NCBI GenBank assembly: GCA_024400425.1
Contig: JAKSMV010000013.1
Location: 1-64,000, forward strand
Direction of reading: 5' to 3'
Length of the DNA stretch: 64,000 nt
Source of the DNA: Bacteroidales bacterium
GTDB lineage: Bacteria; Bacteroidota; Bacteroidia; Bacteroidales; F082
The first letter of the stretch is position 1. Each line of letters begins with the position of its first letter. Made by a program: the position numbers and the translations under genes. This document shows positions 56,204 to 64,000 of the stretch, one piece after another. The notes under the pieces were generated by a model that made no database searches, had not been told where the DNA came from, and saw only the letters and a program-made list of their open reading frames with translations.

Positions 56204-57574
56204 ATGAGAAAAACGATTTTCACCTTATTAATATGCTTGCTTTTCGTCGCAGGACAAGCCCAAAACGTGACCATCACTGGCCAGACGAACAAGGCTAACG
56301 AGCTGATTCGATTGTATGTATATGAAGACCTCCTCAACGAAACGGGGAAACAGATATCCGAATGCCAGTCGGATGCGAAAGGCAACTTCCTCCTCAGCGG
56401 GAAGCTGAGCCAGACGCTTTCGGCGCGCGTCTTCGTCGGTCTCGAAAGCGTTGACATGGTGTTGTCGCCCAATGCCACCTACAACATCGAAATCATCGTG
56501 CCCGAGCAGCAGGAAAACGTATCGTATTTCGACAAGGAGATGCCTACCATCGTCGTGAAACATGCCACCGACAAAGGCCTCTACCGTCAAATCATCATCT
56601 CCGAAAACATCACCAACGACTATCTCATCGACCACATCAACCAGATTTACAGAGGTCGCCAAAGCCGCTACATCGACTCCATCCAAGCCACCATCAACCG
56701 CGAGTTGCCTGAAATCGAATCGGACTACGTGAAAAACTACAACCTTTATCGCCAAGCCTCCATCCGTCTTGCCATCTCCACCGATGGCGGCAAGAAAATC
56801 ATCAACGACTATTTCGACGGCAAACCCATCCTTTACACCAACAGCGCCTACATCGACATATTCAAAGAATTGTTTTCCAACCAGTTCGACAAAACGACCT
56901 ACGACATTCACGCTCTTAACGAAGCCTTCTTGACCGGTCCGAAAGCCTTCAAGGACTACCTCAACACCGACCCTTTCATGGCCCGCAATCCACGTTTGGC
57001 CGAGCTTATCACCATCTACAACCTCCAAGGTCTCTGCAACGCCGACTCCGAAACCCGTCACTATGCCAAGGCACATCTGGAACAGATGAAGGCGAACACG
57101 CAATATGCCGAGCACCGAGCCATCATCACCGACTTCTTTGCCAACCAGAACCGTCTCGCCCCGGGAGCACCAGCCCCCGACATCAGCCTGAAAGACAGCG
57201 AAGGTAACAATGTCAAGCTGTCCGACTACAAAAAAGGCCTTGTGCTGCTGCAATTCGTGGAAGGCTATTCGCCCGTCAGCGAGCAACAGACCTCGCGGCT
57301 GAACGAATTACACCATCAGTGGCACGACAGCGTGCAAATCGTCACCATCGCCACACGCGACAAGATGGAATTCTACAAGAAGCAATTCGCCGACCGAGGC
57401 TACGACTGGCCTCTTCTGGACCTAGGCAACAACATCCTGCTTCTGGAAGCCTACAATGTGAAGACCTTCCCCGAATACATCCTCATCGGCAAGGGCAACA
57501 AGATTGCCGCCGCTCCCGCACCCACACCCGACCGCGGTCTGGAAGAACGGGTGAGAGGCGCTTACAGGAAATAA
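56204..57574 (+). CDS. Exported TlpA-like thioredoxin-fold protein without CxxC
   Basis: The 456 residues begin with a signal peptide (MRKTIFTLLICLLFVAGQAQ). The N-terminal part (VTITGQTNKANELIRLYVYE) looks like the DUF4369 domain that precedes TlpA-type reductases in Bacteroidota. The C-terminal domain has the thioredoxin-like opening APAPDISLKDSEGNNVKLSD, but the position of the redox CxxC is replaced by GYSPVS (residues 354-359). The protein therefore cannot act as an ordinary disulfide reductase. The cis-proline segment VKTFPEYILIGKGNKI is present. The start was chosen for the signal peptide. It lies between two ATPase genes. Confidence 0.78.
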   Translation: MRKTIFTLLICLLFVAGQAQNVTITGQTNKANELIRLYVYEDLLNETGKQISECQSDAKGNFLLSGKLSQTLSARVFVGLESVDMVLSPNATYNIEIIVPEQQENVSYFDKEMPTIVVKHATDKGLYRQIIISENITNDYLIDHINQIYRGRQSRYIDSIQATINRELPEIESDYVKNYNLYRQASIRLAISTDGGKKIINDYFDGKPILYTNSAYIDIFKELFSNQFDKTTYDIHALNEAFLTGPKAFKDYLNTDPFMARNPRLAELITIYNLQGLCNADSETRHYAKAHLEQMKANTQYAEHRAIITDFFANQNRLAPGAPAPDISLKDSEGNNVKLSDYKKGLVLLQFVEGYSPVSEQQTSRLNELHHQWHDSVQIVTIATRDKMEFYKKQFADRGYDWPLLDLGNNILLLEAYNVKTFPEYILIGKGNKIAAAPAPTPDRGLEERVRGAYRK

Positions 57575-57621
57575 TTCACGAACAAATAACCCACTTTTGT
57601 TGTAATTCAAAAATATTTCGC

Positions 57622-57629
57622 TATTTTTG
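57622..57629 (+). promoter_or_regulatory. -7 box (TATTTTTG) for ATPase/DUF234 gene
   Basis: This is an exact TAnnTTTG match 57 bases before the ATG at 57687. A palindrome begins 11 bases downstream of it. Confidence 0.6.
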
Positions 57630-57639
57630 CGATATGTTT

Positions 57640-57672
57640 TAGTAACCCACATTACGGTAACGCAGGTTACTA
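57640..57672. promoter_or_regulatory. Operator-like palindrome with GTAAC/GTTAC boxes
   Basis: The arms TAGTAACC (57640-57647) and GGTTACTA (57665-57672) are perfect complements. Between them lie two more TTAC/GTAA motifs. It spans the predicted start of the transcript, so a repressor site is plausible; no candidate regulator is adjacent. Confidence 0.5.
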
Positions 57673-57686
57673 TAAATCTATCAATT

Positions 57687-59006
57687 ATGAAATTCTACAA
57701 TAGAGAATCTGAAATACAACAACTTAACGAGATTGAAAACCTTTCACGCGAAAATTCTCAGATGACTGTAGTAATAGGTCGTCGTCGTATTGGCAAGACC
57801 AAACTGCTGTTGCGAGCCTCCGAGAACAACGAGGTCGTATATTTATTTGTATCCAAAAAGAGCGAAGCCATCCTAAGTAGGCAATTTGCAGAAGAGGCTG
57901 CACGAGCTTTAGACGTTCCCATCGGCAGTTATCAGCACATCGCCGAACTGCTCGAACATCTGATGCGCATTTCGGCAGAGCGTCCGTTCACCTTAATCAT
58001 CGACGAGTTCCAAGAACTTGCCAAAATCGACGCATCCATCATAGGCGACATCCAGCGTGTTTGGGACTTGAACAAAGACCGCTCACACATCAACCTTCTC
58101 ATCAGCGGCAGCGTGTATGCCATGATGCACAAGATTTTCGAAGACAGTAAAGAGCCACTGTTCTCACGCGCCGGCAACATCATCAACCTCAAGCCCTTCA
58201 AGACATCGGTGCTTAAGCAAATCCTTGCCGACCACAATCCCAACTACACCAACGATGACCTTCTCGCACTTTACAGCTTCACTGGTGGGGTAGCATGGTA
58301 TGTAGAGTTGCTCATGAACGCAGGTGCCACCACACGCGAAAAGATGATCAACTTCATTTTCCGAGAAAATTCACTTTTCCTAAACGAAGGCAAGAACATC
58401 CTCATCGAAGAATTCGGAAAAGAATACTCCATATACTTCTCCATCCTCGAATGCATTGCACGAGGCATCACCACACGAGGCGAAATGGAATCGACGATTG
58501 GCATTGGCGACTTGGGAGGCCATCTGGCGAAACTCGACAAAGACTACAACATCATACGTTCACGTCACCCCATACTTGCCAAAACCGGCTCAAAGACAAT
58601 GCAATACTATATTGCCGACAATTTCCTAACCTTCTGGTTCAGATTCATCTACAAGTATATCGGCTATATCGAATCGGGAGCCATAAACACACTCAAAGAC
58701 ATCGTGCACCGCGATTATTACACCTTCACCGGACTCATGCTGGAACGCTATTTCCGCCAACAAGCACAAGAGTCAGGACAATACACCCACATTGGCAGCT
58801 TCTGGGACCGCAAGGGAGAAAACGAAATTGACATCATACTCCTCAACGAACTCACGAAACAGCTAAGCATTGGCGAAATCAAACGGCAGCCAAAGAACAT
58901 CCACACCAAGTCGTTGATTGACAAGGTGAACTATTTCCTTTCTGTACATCCCGAACTGAAAAACCACGAATTAACCCAAAAGGAATTAAGCCTCAACGAC
59001 ATGTAA
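57687..59006 (+). CDS. ATPase_2/DUF234 P-loop ATPase
   Basis: The 439-residue predicted ATPase of the archaeal-type STAND-like group has unknown function. It starts MKFYNRESEIQQLNEIENLS and has Walker A VVIGRRRIGKTKLLLRA near residue 29 and Walker B FTLIIDEFQELAKI. LLISGSVYAMM is the sensor-type strand, and a winged-helix region lies around residue 250. The C-terminal DUF234 domain has FWDRKGENEIDIILLNELTK followed by GEIKRQP, a nuclease-like ID...EIK pattern. Start ATG 57687 follows the promoter box and the palindrome. It shares overall design with the ATPase at 54889 but belongs to another family. Confidence 0.87.
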   Translation: MKFYNRESEIQQLNEIENLSRENSQMTVVIGRRRIGKTKLLLRASENNEVVYLFVSKKSEAILSRQFAEEAARALDVPIGSYQHIAELLEHLMRISAERPFTLIIDEFQELAKIDASIIGDIQRVWDLNKDRSHINLLISGSVYAMMHKIFEDSKEPLFSRAGNIINLKPFKTSVLKQILADHNPNYTNDDLLALYSFTGGVAWYVELLMNAGATTREKMINFIFRENSLFLNEGKNILIEEFGKEYSIYFSILECIARGITTRGEMESTIGIGDLGGHLAKLDKDYNIIRSRHPILAKTGSKTMQYYIADNFLTFWFRFIYKYIGYIESGAINTLKDIVHRDYYTFTGLMLERYFRQQAQESGQYTHIGSFWDRKGENEIDIILLNELTKQLSIGEIKRQPKNIHTKSLIDKVNYFLSVHPELKNHELTQKELSLNDM

Positions 59007-59009
59007 TCC

Positions 59010-60905
59010 TTACTTCAGCTTGATTGACATGATGGTGATGTCGTCATTCTGTTCGTTGCCAGCGACAAACCTCTTGACGTCAGCATAAAGCATCTTGCAG
59101 ACACCTTCTTCGCTTTCGATGCCATGACTTGACTTTGCCCATTCAACCAAACGGTCTTCACCGTATTGCGACTTGTCGGAACGCTCGGCTTCCGTGACGC
59201 CATCGGTATAGAGCAAAAGCCTTGAACCCTTGCCCAAATCCATTTCCTGCATCTCATATTTGAAGTCGGGGAACACGCCGACGGCTATGTTCGACTTCTG
59301 CTTCAAGAAGTAAGGCTCTCCGCCATCTGCAGGCACCACCACAATAGGATTATGCCCTCCATTGCAAAACTTGAGATGACCTGTCTGGAGGTTCAGGCAT
59401 CCCATGAACAAGGTCACGAACATGCCCGAGTCGTTGCCATCGACGATGGTATTGTTGATGTTCTCCATTACCTCGTCAAGTTTCATATCGAGGCCAGAGA
59501 TGAAACGCGATGCACTGCGCGTGATTGACATGAACATAGCTGCAGGCACGCCCTTGCCCGACACGTCGCCAATGGTGAAATACAACTCGTTGCCACGGAT
59601 TACGAAATCATACAAATCGCCACCCACTTCCTTGGCAGGTTGCAGCAAGGCATACAATCCAACATCGTCACGCTCAGGAAAATCAGTTGGCACCATGTGA
59701 TGCTGGATTCTCTTCGCGATGTGCAGCTCGCTTTCGAAGCGCATGTTCGAAGCCGTCGTCGTACGCAATTCCGTAATGTAATCGTTGATGGAATGCTGCA
59801 TCTGGTCGAAAGCATCGTGCAAGCGACGCATTTCGTCGTTGGTATTGACTTCGGCAAGTTGTGCATGGAAATTGCCCTTGGCCATATTCATGGCCGATAC
59901 TGTCAGCTCGGTGATAGGCTGCGTCAGCTTTCTCACCCTGCGACGGCAGAAGATATACATGGCAATCAATCCGAACAAGCACACCAGGCCCAATATCTTA
60001 CTCATTTCCAGAGAGCGTTCAAGGACATCGCGGTATTGGCAGATGATGGCAGCCGACCACCCATTATGCAAAGGACCATAGACGGCAAAACCCTGATAAC
60101 CATTGTTATTGAATTGATTCACTCCTTTGTGTCCAGCCATCATTTCATCAACGATTTTCATGACCTGCTTGTTCGAAGTCTTCTTCGCTGTCGAATAGAT
60201 GGTATAATTATTCAGCAGTTCTTCCGTAGTCACATCGAAATAGCTGCCGTTGGCACTGACAACCGTCATGTAGGAATTCTTGTAAGGCTTGATGGTCTTC
60301 ACCTTCTCTGCAATCCACTCAAGAGTGATGTCGGCAGTAACAATCGCATAAACCTTATTGTTCTTGTCAATCAACGGATAGCTGTAGGTTGACATGAGGC
60401 AATTTCCGCCGCCTTTGTCGAAATAAGGGTCACTCCAATAAGGTTTTTTAGTTTGGTATGGAATACGGAACCAGTCCATCGAGAAATAATTGTATTCTTC
60501 GCTACCTAAAACATTATTTTTCAGTTCATTATCAACATCCGAAGCATAGTACATGAAATAATAGCGAGTGCTGTCGAATGCAAAAGGAGCATAGGCCACG
60601 CTCGACCCAATGATGTTAAGGTCCTTAACCACAGCTGTAGTAAGGAAGCGCAATGTCGTGGTATCGCAAGCCTGGTTTGCGACAAACCAACCCACGCTCT
60701 GCACCTTCGACTCGGTTGGTGCCAGTTTCTTTTCGATGTCGTTTATCGAAGCGTCAAGCTTGTTTTGCGCCGAACGCATCGCTTCGTCGGTAATCAGGCG
60801 GTGCGAAGTGAACGCGACAATGGCAATAGCGCCAAGAAACAAAGCCGCTACCACCAATATGATGTTAAGGCTCAAGCGAACAGAGAAAGAACGTTTTCTA
60901 ATCAT
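59010..60905 (-). CDS. RsbU-type PP2C phosphatase with Cache and HAMP domains
   Basis: This 631-residue membrane-bound serine phosphatase probably dephosphorylates an anti-anti-sigma factor. One membrane segment (about 9-32) is followed by a periplasmic Cache-like sensor (about 33-285). A second segment (LGLVCLFGLIAMYIFCRRR), a HAMP domain (LTQPITELTVSAMNMAKGNF) and a short coiled coil lead to the SpoIIE/PP2C domain (about 400-631). The PP2C metal sites are visible: KEVGGDLYDFVI, FTIGDVSGKGVPAAMFMS, LLLYTDGVTEAERSD and EQNDDITIMSIK. It starts 11 bases after the lipid-kinase gene, downstream of an RsbW-like gene. Confidence 0.9.
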   Translation of the reverse strand: MIRKRSFSVRLSLNIILVVAALFLGAIAIVAFTSHRLITDEAMRSAQNKLDASINDIEKKLAPTESKVQSVGWFVANQACDTTTLRFLTTAVVKDLNIIGSSVAYAPFAFDSTRYYFMYYASDVDNELKNNVLGSEEYNYFSMDWFRIPYQTKKPYWSDPYFDKGGGNCLMSTYSYPLIDKNNKVYAIVTADITLEWIAEKVKTIKPYKNSYMTVVSANGSYFDVTTEELLNNYTIYSTAKKTSNKQVMKIVDEMMAGHKGVNQFNNNGYQGFAVYGPLHNGWSAAIICQYRDVLERSLEMSKILGLVCLFGLIAMYIFCRRRVRKLTQPITELTVSAMNMAKGNFHAQLAEVNTNDEMRRLHDAFDQMQHSINDYITELRTTTASNMRFESELHIAKRIQHHMVPTDFPERDDVGLYALLQPAKEVGGDLYDFVIRGNELYFTIGDVSGKGVPAAMFMSITRSASRFISGLDMKLDEVMENINNTIVDGNDSGMFVTLFMGCLNLQTGHLKFCNGGHNPIVVVPADGGEPYFLKQKSNIAVGVFPDFKYEMQEMDLGKGSRLLLYTDGVTEAERSDKSQYGEDRLVEWAKSSHGIESEEGVCKMLYADVKRFVAGNEQNDDITIMSIKLK

Positions 60906-60916
60906 CGTTGTAGGTA

Positions 60917-61822
60917 TTATTGTGGCAAGACCAACTTGATTGCTTTAGGTAATATGTCGATGCTGAACTTAGTGCCTGGCAACATTTCGCCATCGATGCA
61001 CAACTCTATCATTTTCTTAGAACTGACTTCGACATGCCTGACTTGGCGATAGATAATCCTCCTTTTAAAGTAAGGGTGGTTCAGGTGTTCACCTCTTTTG
61101 TAGATAGGCATCAGCCGGAGGAAGCCCAGCAAGGTCAAAGGCTTGATGTAGCAGACATCCATCAGGCCGTCGTCCAGAAGCGCATGAGGCGCACTATGGA
61201 AACCACTCCCCAGATACTGTCCATTGCATATCGCACAAAGCAACATGTAAAAGAACCCCAGTTTCTCGCCATCGGCAACCACTTTGATCCTGTTGAAACG
61301 CGCCGTTAGGATTGCGGCAAAAATACCCCATTTGTAGGCATTCTTGCGTCCCGACTCGAGCATTTCGTTAGCGACACTGCCCGCCACCGAATCGAAGCCG
61401 AAATCGCAGACATTCAGCGCATAGCTATCGTTTATCTTGATGATATCCACTTCCTTGACTTGGCCATCCAGTATGGCTTCCATGCTTTGGAAATCCTTGT
61501 CGGGGAAATTCTTCACGAAATCGTTTCCCGTGTCGCCAAGCTTGAAGATGGCCATCGACTTGTTTTCGAAACCTACCAGCCCCGAGGCCACCTCACCAAT
61601 GGTCCGGTCGCCACCGCAAGCCACGAAACAGACTTTATCGTTTGGGTGCAAATCGCTGTAGATGCGCACCTTGCGGGTCCCGTCGCCAATGCCTTTTATC
61701 AAATAACTTTCGCTCTCAAACCCATGTTCCTTCAAAACGCTCCTGGCTTCCTCTATTTGCCTGTCAACCATAGTGGTGTCGGAATTCATGTCCGAGCGTC
61801 CGATGATAAAAATGTAATACAT
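60917..61822 (-). CDS. Diacylglycerol kinase-like lipid kinase with altered motif
   Basis: The 301 residues resemble the YegS/DgkB lipid kinase family. The nucleotide-binding motif, normally GGDGT, reads GGDRT (residues 70-74, in VACGGDRTIGEVASGL). The next motif, normally GTxND, reads KLGDTGNDFVKNF (residues 94-106). The C-terminal half with LLDDGLMDVCYIKPLTLLGF and LCIDGEMLPGTKFSIDILPK is normal for the family. Whether the arginine blocks ATP binding is unknown. It lies 15 bases after the RsbW-like gene and 11 before the phosphatase, so it belongs to a signalling operon. Confidence 0.82.
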   Translation of the reverse strand: MYYIFIIGRSDMNSDTTMVDRQIEEARSVLKEHGFESESYLIKGIGDGTRKVRIYSDLHPNDKVCFVACGGDRTIGEVASGLVGFENKSMAIFKLGDTGNDFVKNFPDKDFQSMEAILDGQVKEVDIIKINDSYALNVCDFGFDSVAGSVANEMLESGRKNAYKWGIFAAILTARFNRIKVVADGEKLGFFYMLLCAICNGQYLGSGFHSAPHALLDDGLMDVCYIKPLTLLGFLRLMPIYKRGEHLNHPYFKRRIIYRQVRHVEVSSKKMIELCIDGEMLPGTKFSIDILPKAIKLVLPQ

Positions 61823-61837
61823 CAGATAATAGTTCAG

Positions 61838-62233
61838 TTAGATATTCTTTTTCATCACAAGTTTGTTCCTCCCATTCTCGTAGGAGTAGGTCATCTCGTC
61901 CATCAGCTGTTTGCACAAGAAAATGCCCAAGCCGCCAATGCCACGCTCTTCAGCAGAAAGCGTTATGTCGGGATCGCCCTTTTCAAGTGGGTTGAATGGT
62001 TTCCCCGAATCTTCCAAAGTAATAAACAGTTCTTTACCATCGATGAAGGTTCCCACTTCCACGAAACCATTTCCGCCTTCGTAGGCATAATCGACAATAT
62101 TGACAACGGCTTCCTCGATGCAAAGGCGCAACTTGAAACGAAGGTCATCGTCAAGAGGCATGTCGTCAGAAGACATCAACGCCTCGATGATTTCAGCCGT
62201 TTTCCCTTTAATAGGTTCAAATCGAACTTTCAT
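61838..62233 (-). CDS. RsbW-like anti-sigma factor / HATPase protein
   Basis: This 131-residue single HATPase domain protein is of the anti-sigma serine kinase type. The N box is LRLCIEEAVVNIVDYAYEG near residue 45, followed by the G1-type LEDSGKPFNP and the G2-type RGIGGLGIFLCKQLMDEM. Start MKVRFEPIKGKTAE was chosen because a TAnnTTTG box lies 17 bases upstream, inside the longer open frame. With the downstream RsbU-type phosphatase it suggests partner switching, but neither the STAS-domain antagonist nor a sigma factor is in the window. Confidence 0.88.
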   Translation of the reverse strand: MKVRFEPIKGKTAEIIEALMSSDDMPLDDDLRFKLRLCIEEAVVNIVDYAYEGGNGFVEVGTFIDGKELFITLEDSGKPFNPLEKGDPDITLSAEERGIGGLGIFLCKQLMDEMTYSYENGRNKLVMKKNI

Positions 62234-62250
62234 ACTGATAGATTTTTGTG

Positions 62251-62258
62251 CAAAAATA
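62251..62258 (-). promoter_or_regulatory. -7 box (TATTTTTG) for RsbW/kinase/RsbU operon
   Basis: This is an exact TAnnTTTG match on the minus strand, 17 bases before the RsbW-like start. No other promoter is evident in the 3.2 kb operon. Confidence 0.65.
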
Positions 62259-62397
62259 GGTAATTTCACCTACAACCTCACACTGCACTGATTGTTTTTT
62301 CGCTTGCCCTCACTACATTTATCGTTATGTGGCTTCCCTTCTTTCCAAAAACAACTGACTTTTTGGCACAAATCATTCCCAATTCAAGGAAAAAACA

Positions 62398-62405
62398 TAC
62401 CTTTG
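62398..62405 (+). promoter_or_regulatory. -7 box (TACCTTTG) for secA
   Basis: This is an exact TAnnTTTG match 83 bases before secA. Confidence 0.6.
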
Positions 62406-62443
62406 CACGAAATTTGTGCTTAAAGCAAAGCATCGAATTTTTG

Positions 62444-62478
62444 AATCTTTAAATCTTGAATCTTTAAATCTTTAAATC
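62444..62478 (+). repeat. Short AT-rich repeats in secA leader
   Basis: The motif GAATCTTTAAATC and shortened forms of it occur in tandem just before the secA start. They lie in the untranslated leader; the function is unknown. Confidence 0.65.
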
Positions 62479-62488
62479 ACTTAAATAT

Positions 62489-64000
62489 ATGGGATTTCTA
62501 AAGAAACTCTTTGGCGACAAGGCTTCGCGCGACAATAAAGCCCTTGCCCCCCTCCTGCAAAAGACCCTTAAAGCATACGACGAAATCGTGAAGCTCGACA
62601 TCGACGCCATCCGTCACAAGACCGTCGAGTTCAAGGAATACATCAAGAATAAGACCGCCGCTGTGGTGGCCGACATCAAAGCGCTGAAGGCCAAGGCCGA
62701 AGCCGACCCCGAAATGGAGCCTGACGAGAAAGAGAAAATCTACACCCAGATCGACAAGCTCGAAAAGCGCGAGTTGGAACTCATCGAGGAAGCCCTCAAC
62801 GAGATTCAGCCCGAAGCCTTCTCGGTAGTGAAAGCCGCCGCGAAATACTTCAGCGAACACGAAGTCGTGGAAGTGACCGCCACCGACCTCGACCGCGACT
62901 TGGCCGCCAAATACGACCACGTCACCATCGAAGGCGACAAGGCCTACTTCAAGAACAGCTGGATGGCTGGCGGAAACGTGGTGTCGTGGGACATGGTCCA
63001 CTACGACGTGCAAATCATCGGCGGCATCGTGCTGCACCAAGGCAAGATTGCCGAAATGGCCACTGGTGAAGGTAAGACACTCGTGGCCACCCTGCCTGTC
63101 TATCTGAATGCCTTGGCCGGCAAGGGCGTGCATGTAGTCACCGTGAACGACTACCTCGCCAAGCGCGACTCCGAATGGATGGGCGCCATGTATGAGTTCC
63201 TCGGCCTCACCGTCGACTGCATCGACAAGCACGAACCCAACTCGGCAGCACGCCGCAAGGCCTATCTGGCCGACATCACCTACGGAACGAACAACGAGTT
63301 CGGTTTCGACTACCTGCGCGACAACATGACAGGCGACCCCAACGAGCTTGTGCAACGCAAGCACCACTACGCCATCGTCGACGAGGTTGACTCCGTGTTG
63401 ATCGACGACGCCCGTACGCCTCTCATCATCAGCGGTCCTACCCCACGCGGCGACCAACAGGAATTCGACCAGCTGAAGCCCGACGTGGTGAAGTTGTACG
63501 AAGCCCAAAAACGCTACGTCACCACCATCTTGGCCGAAGCCAAGCGTCTGCTCACCGACCCTAACGCCACCGAAGACGAGAAACGGCACGGTGCCGACCA
63601 ACTCTTCCGTGCCTACCGCGGTCTGCCTAAGAACAACGCCCTCATCAAGTTCCTGAGCGAAGAAGGCATGAAGAGCCTCATGCACAAGACCGAGAGCTTC
63701 TACATGCAGAACAAGAACGAAAACATGCACATCATCGACGACGAGCTCTACTTCGTCATCGACGAGAAACTCAATACCGTCGATCTCACCGAAAAAGGTA
63801 TCGACACGCTCACCAGCGCCTACAACATCCCCGATTTCTTCATCCTGCCTGACGTGGGAAGCGAAATCGCCGAACTCGAGCACTCCAACCTCAGCAACGA
63901 CGAAAAGGTGCTCCGCAAGGCCGAGCTGATGCGTAACTTCGGCGAGAAGTCGGAACGCTTGCACACCATACACCAGCTGCTGAAAGCCTACACCTTATTT
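62489..64000 (+). CDS. secA: Preprotein translocase ATPase SecA, C-terminus cut by window edge
   Basis: SecA is the ATPase motor that drives proteins through SecYEG. The first 504 codons are visible and the frame is open at the window end. The start [19 protein letters not shown] fits, with an N-terminal insert of acidic helices (about 50-95) often seen in Bacteroidota. Walker A is [20 protein letters not shown] with the loop at A191-T197. Family blocks include [36 protein letters not shown] and [20 protein letters not shown] (Walker B region). A long open frame on the opposite strand here is only a shadow. Confidence 0.97.
   Translation, partial: MGFLKKLFGDKASRDNKALAPLLQKTLKAYDEIVKLDIDAIRHKTVEFKEYIKNKTAAVVADIKALKAKAEADPEMEPDEKEKIYTQIDKLEKRELELIEEALNEIQPEAFSVVKAAAKYFSEHEVVEVTATDLDRDLAAKYDHVTIEGDKAYFKNSWMAGGNVVSWDMVHYDVQIIGGIVLHQGKIAEMATGEGKTLVATLPVYLNALAGKGVHVVTVNDYLAKRDSEWMGAMYEFLGLTVDCIDKHEPNSAARRKAYLADITYGTNNEFGFDYLRDNMTGDPNELVQRKHHYAIVDEVDSVLIDDARTPLIISGPTPRGDQQEFDQLKPDVVKLYEAQKRYVTTILAEAKRLLTDPNATEDEKRHGADQLFRAYRGLPKNNALIKFLSEEGMKSLMHKTESFYMQNKNENMHIIDDELYFVIDEKLNTVDLTEKGIDTLTSAYNIPDFFILPDVGSEIAELEHSNLSNDEKVLRKAELMRNFGEKSERLHTIHQLLKAYTLF

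Noticed and set aside
62498..63973. 491-codon open frame on the minus strand opposite secA
   Set aside because: The plus strand encodes clear SecA motifs (Walker A, DEVD) in a continuous frame; the opposite frame is low-complexity V/G/H-rich and is a codon-usage shadow.

Overview
The window is a chromosomal segment of a Bacteroidota bacterium, most likely of the order Bacteroidales. Four things support this. The str, S10 and spc ribosomal operons are fused into one string with no tuf gene. Type IX secretion (T9SS) genes are present (porU, porV, gldJ) together with a secreted protein carrying a T9SS sorting tail. Lipoprotein and outer-membrane families typical of the phylum occur. At least 24 genes are preceded by the Bacteroidota -7 promoter box TAnnTTTG. 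I saw no rRNA, tRNA, CRISPR array, integrase or transposase.

Layout: 1-13134 (minus) is a 25-gene translation operon reading rpsL, rpsG, fusA, rpsJ and so on to rplO and a truncated secY, with a structured leader upstream of rpsL. The 1.2 kb gap 13135-14358 carries that leader and one copy of a 567 bp dispersed repeat. 14359-24825 holds metabolism, transport and stress genes: M20 peptidase, SpoU methyltransferase, DMT and MFS transporters, GNAT, a PorV paralogue, Hsp20, a porin, a Gate-domain membrane protein and an SPFH protein. 24976-35212 is the T9SS core: porV, a second PorU-like C25 protein and porU on the minus strand, with gldJ divergent. 35280-41072 is envelope synthesis: murF, anmK, a flippase, a methyltransferase and a glycosyltransferase. 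41200-44798 encodes a T9SS cargo protein and a DUF4249-type lipoprotein. 44801-52671 (minus) is mainly translation and RNA modification (SpoU methyltransferase, rplI-rpsR-rpsF, rpsT, mtaB, miaB) with wecB, radC and pyrE. 52720-59006 holds a Nudix hydrolase, a repeat island, coaD, two ATPases and a TlpA-like protein. 59010-62233 (minus) is an RsbW/lipid-kinase/RsbU signalling operon, and secA starts at 62489 and runs off the end.

Several genes fit together functionally. SecY and SecA export the signal-peptide proteins. PorV and PorU handle T9SS cargo at the outer membrane, GldJ supports that machine, and the protein at 41200-43680 is a likely client.

The most unusual non-coding feature is the 567/565 bp inverted repeat pair at 13566-14132 and 53439-54003, about 40 kb apart. 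Its core is an AT-rich stretch flanked by TGACAAAATGACAAATGA-type blocks. The window also holds a family of short palindromes (half site TAGAGACGCGCC), a 204 bp long-hairpin element, and the putative rpsL leader RNA. Coding starts were chosen by conserved N-termini, signal peptides and TAnnTTTG boxes rather than by the longest open frame. All family assignments come from reading the sequence and recall of the families, not from database searches.
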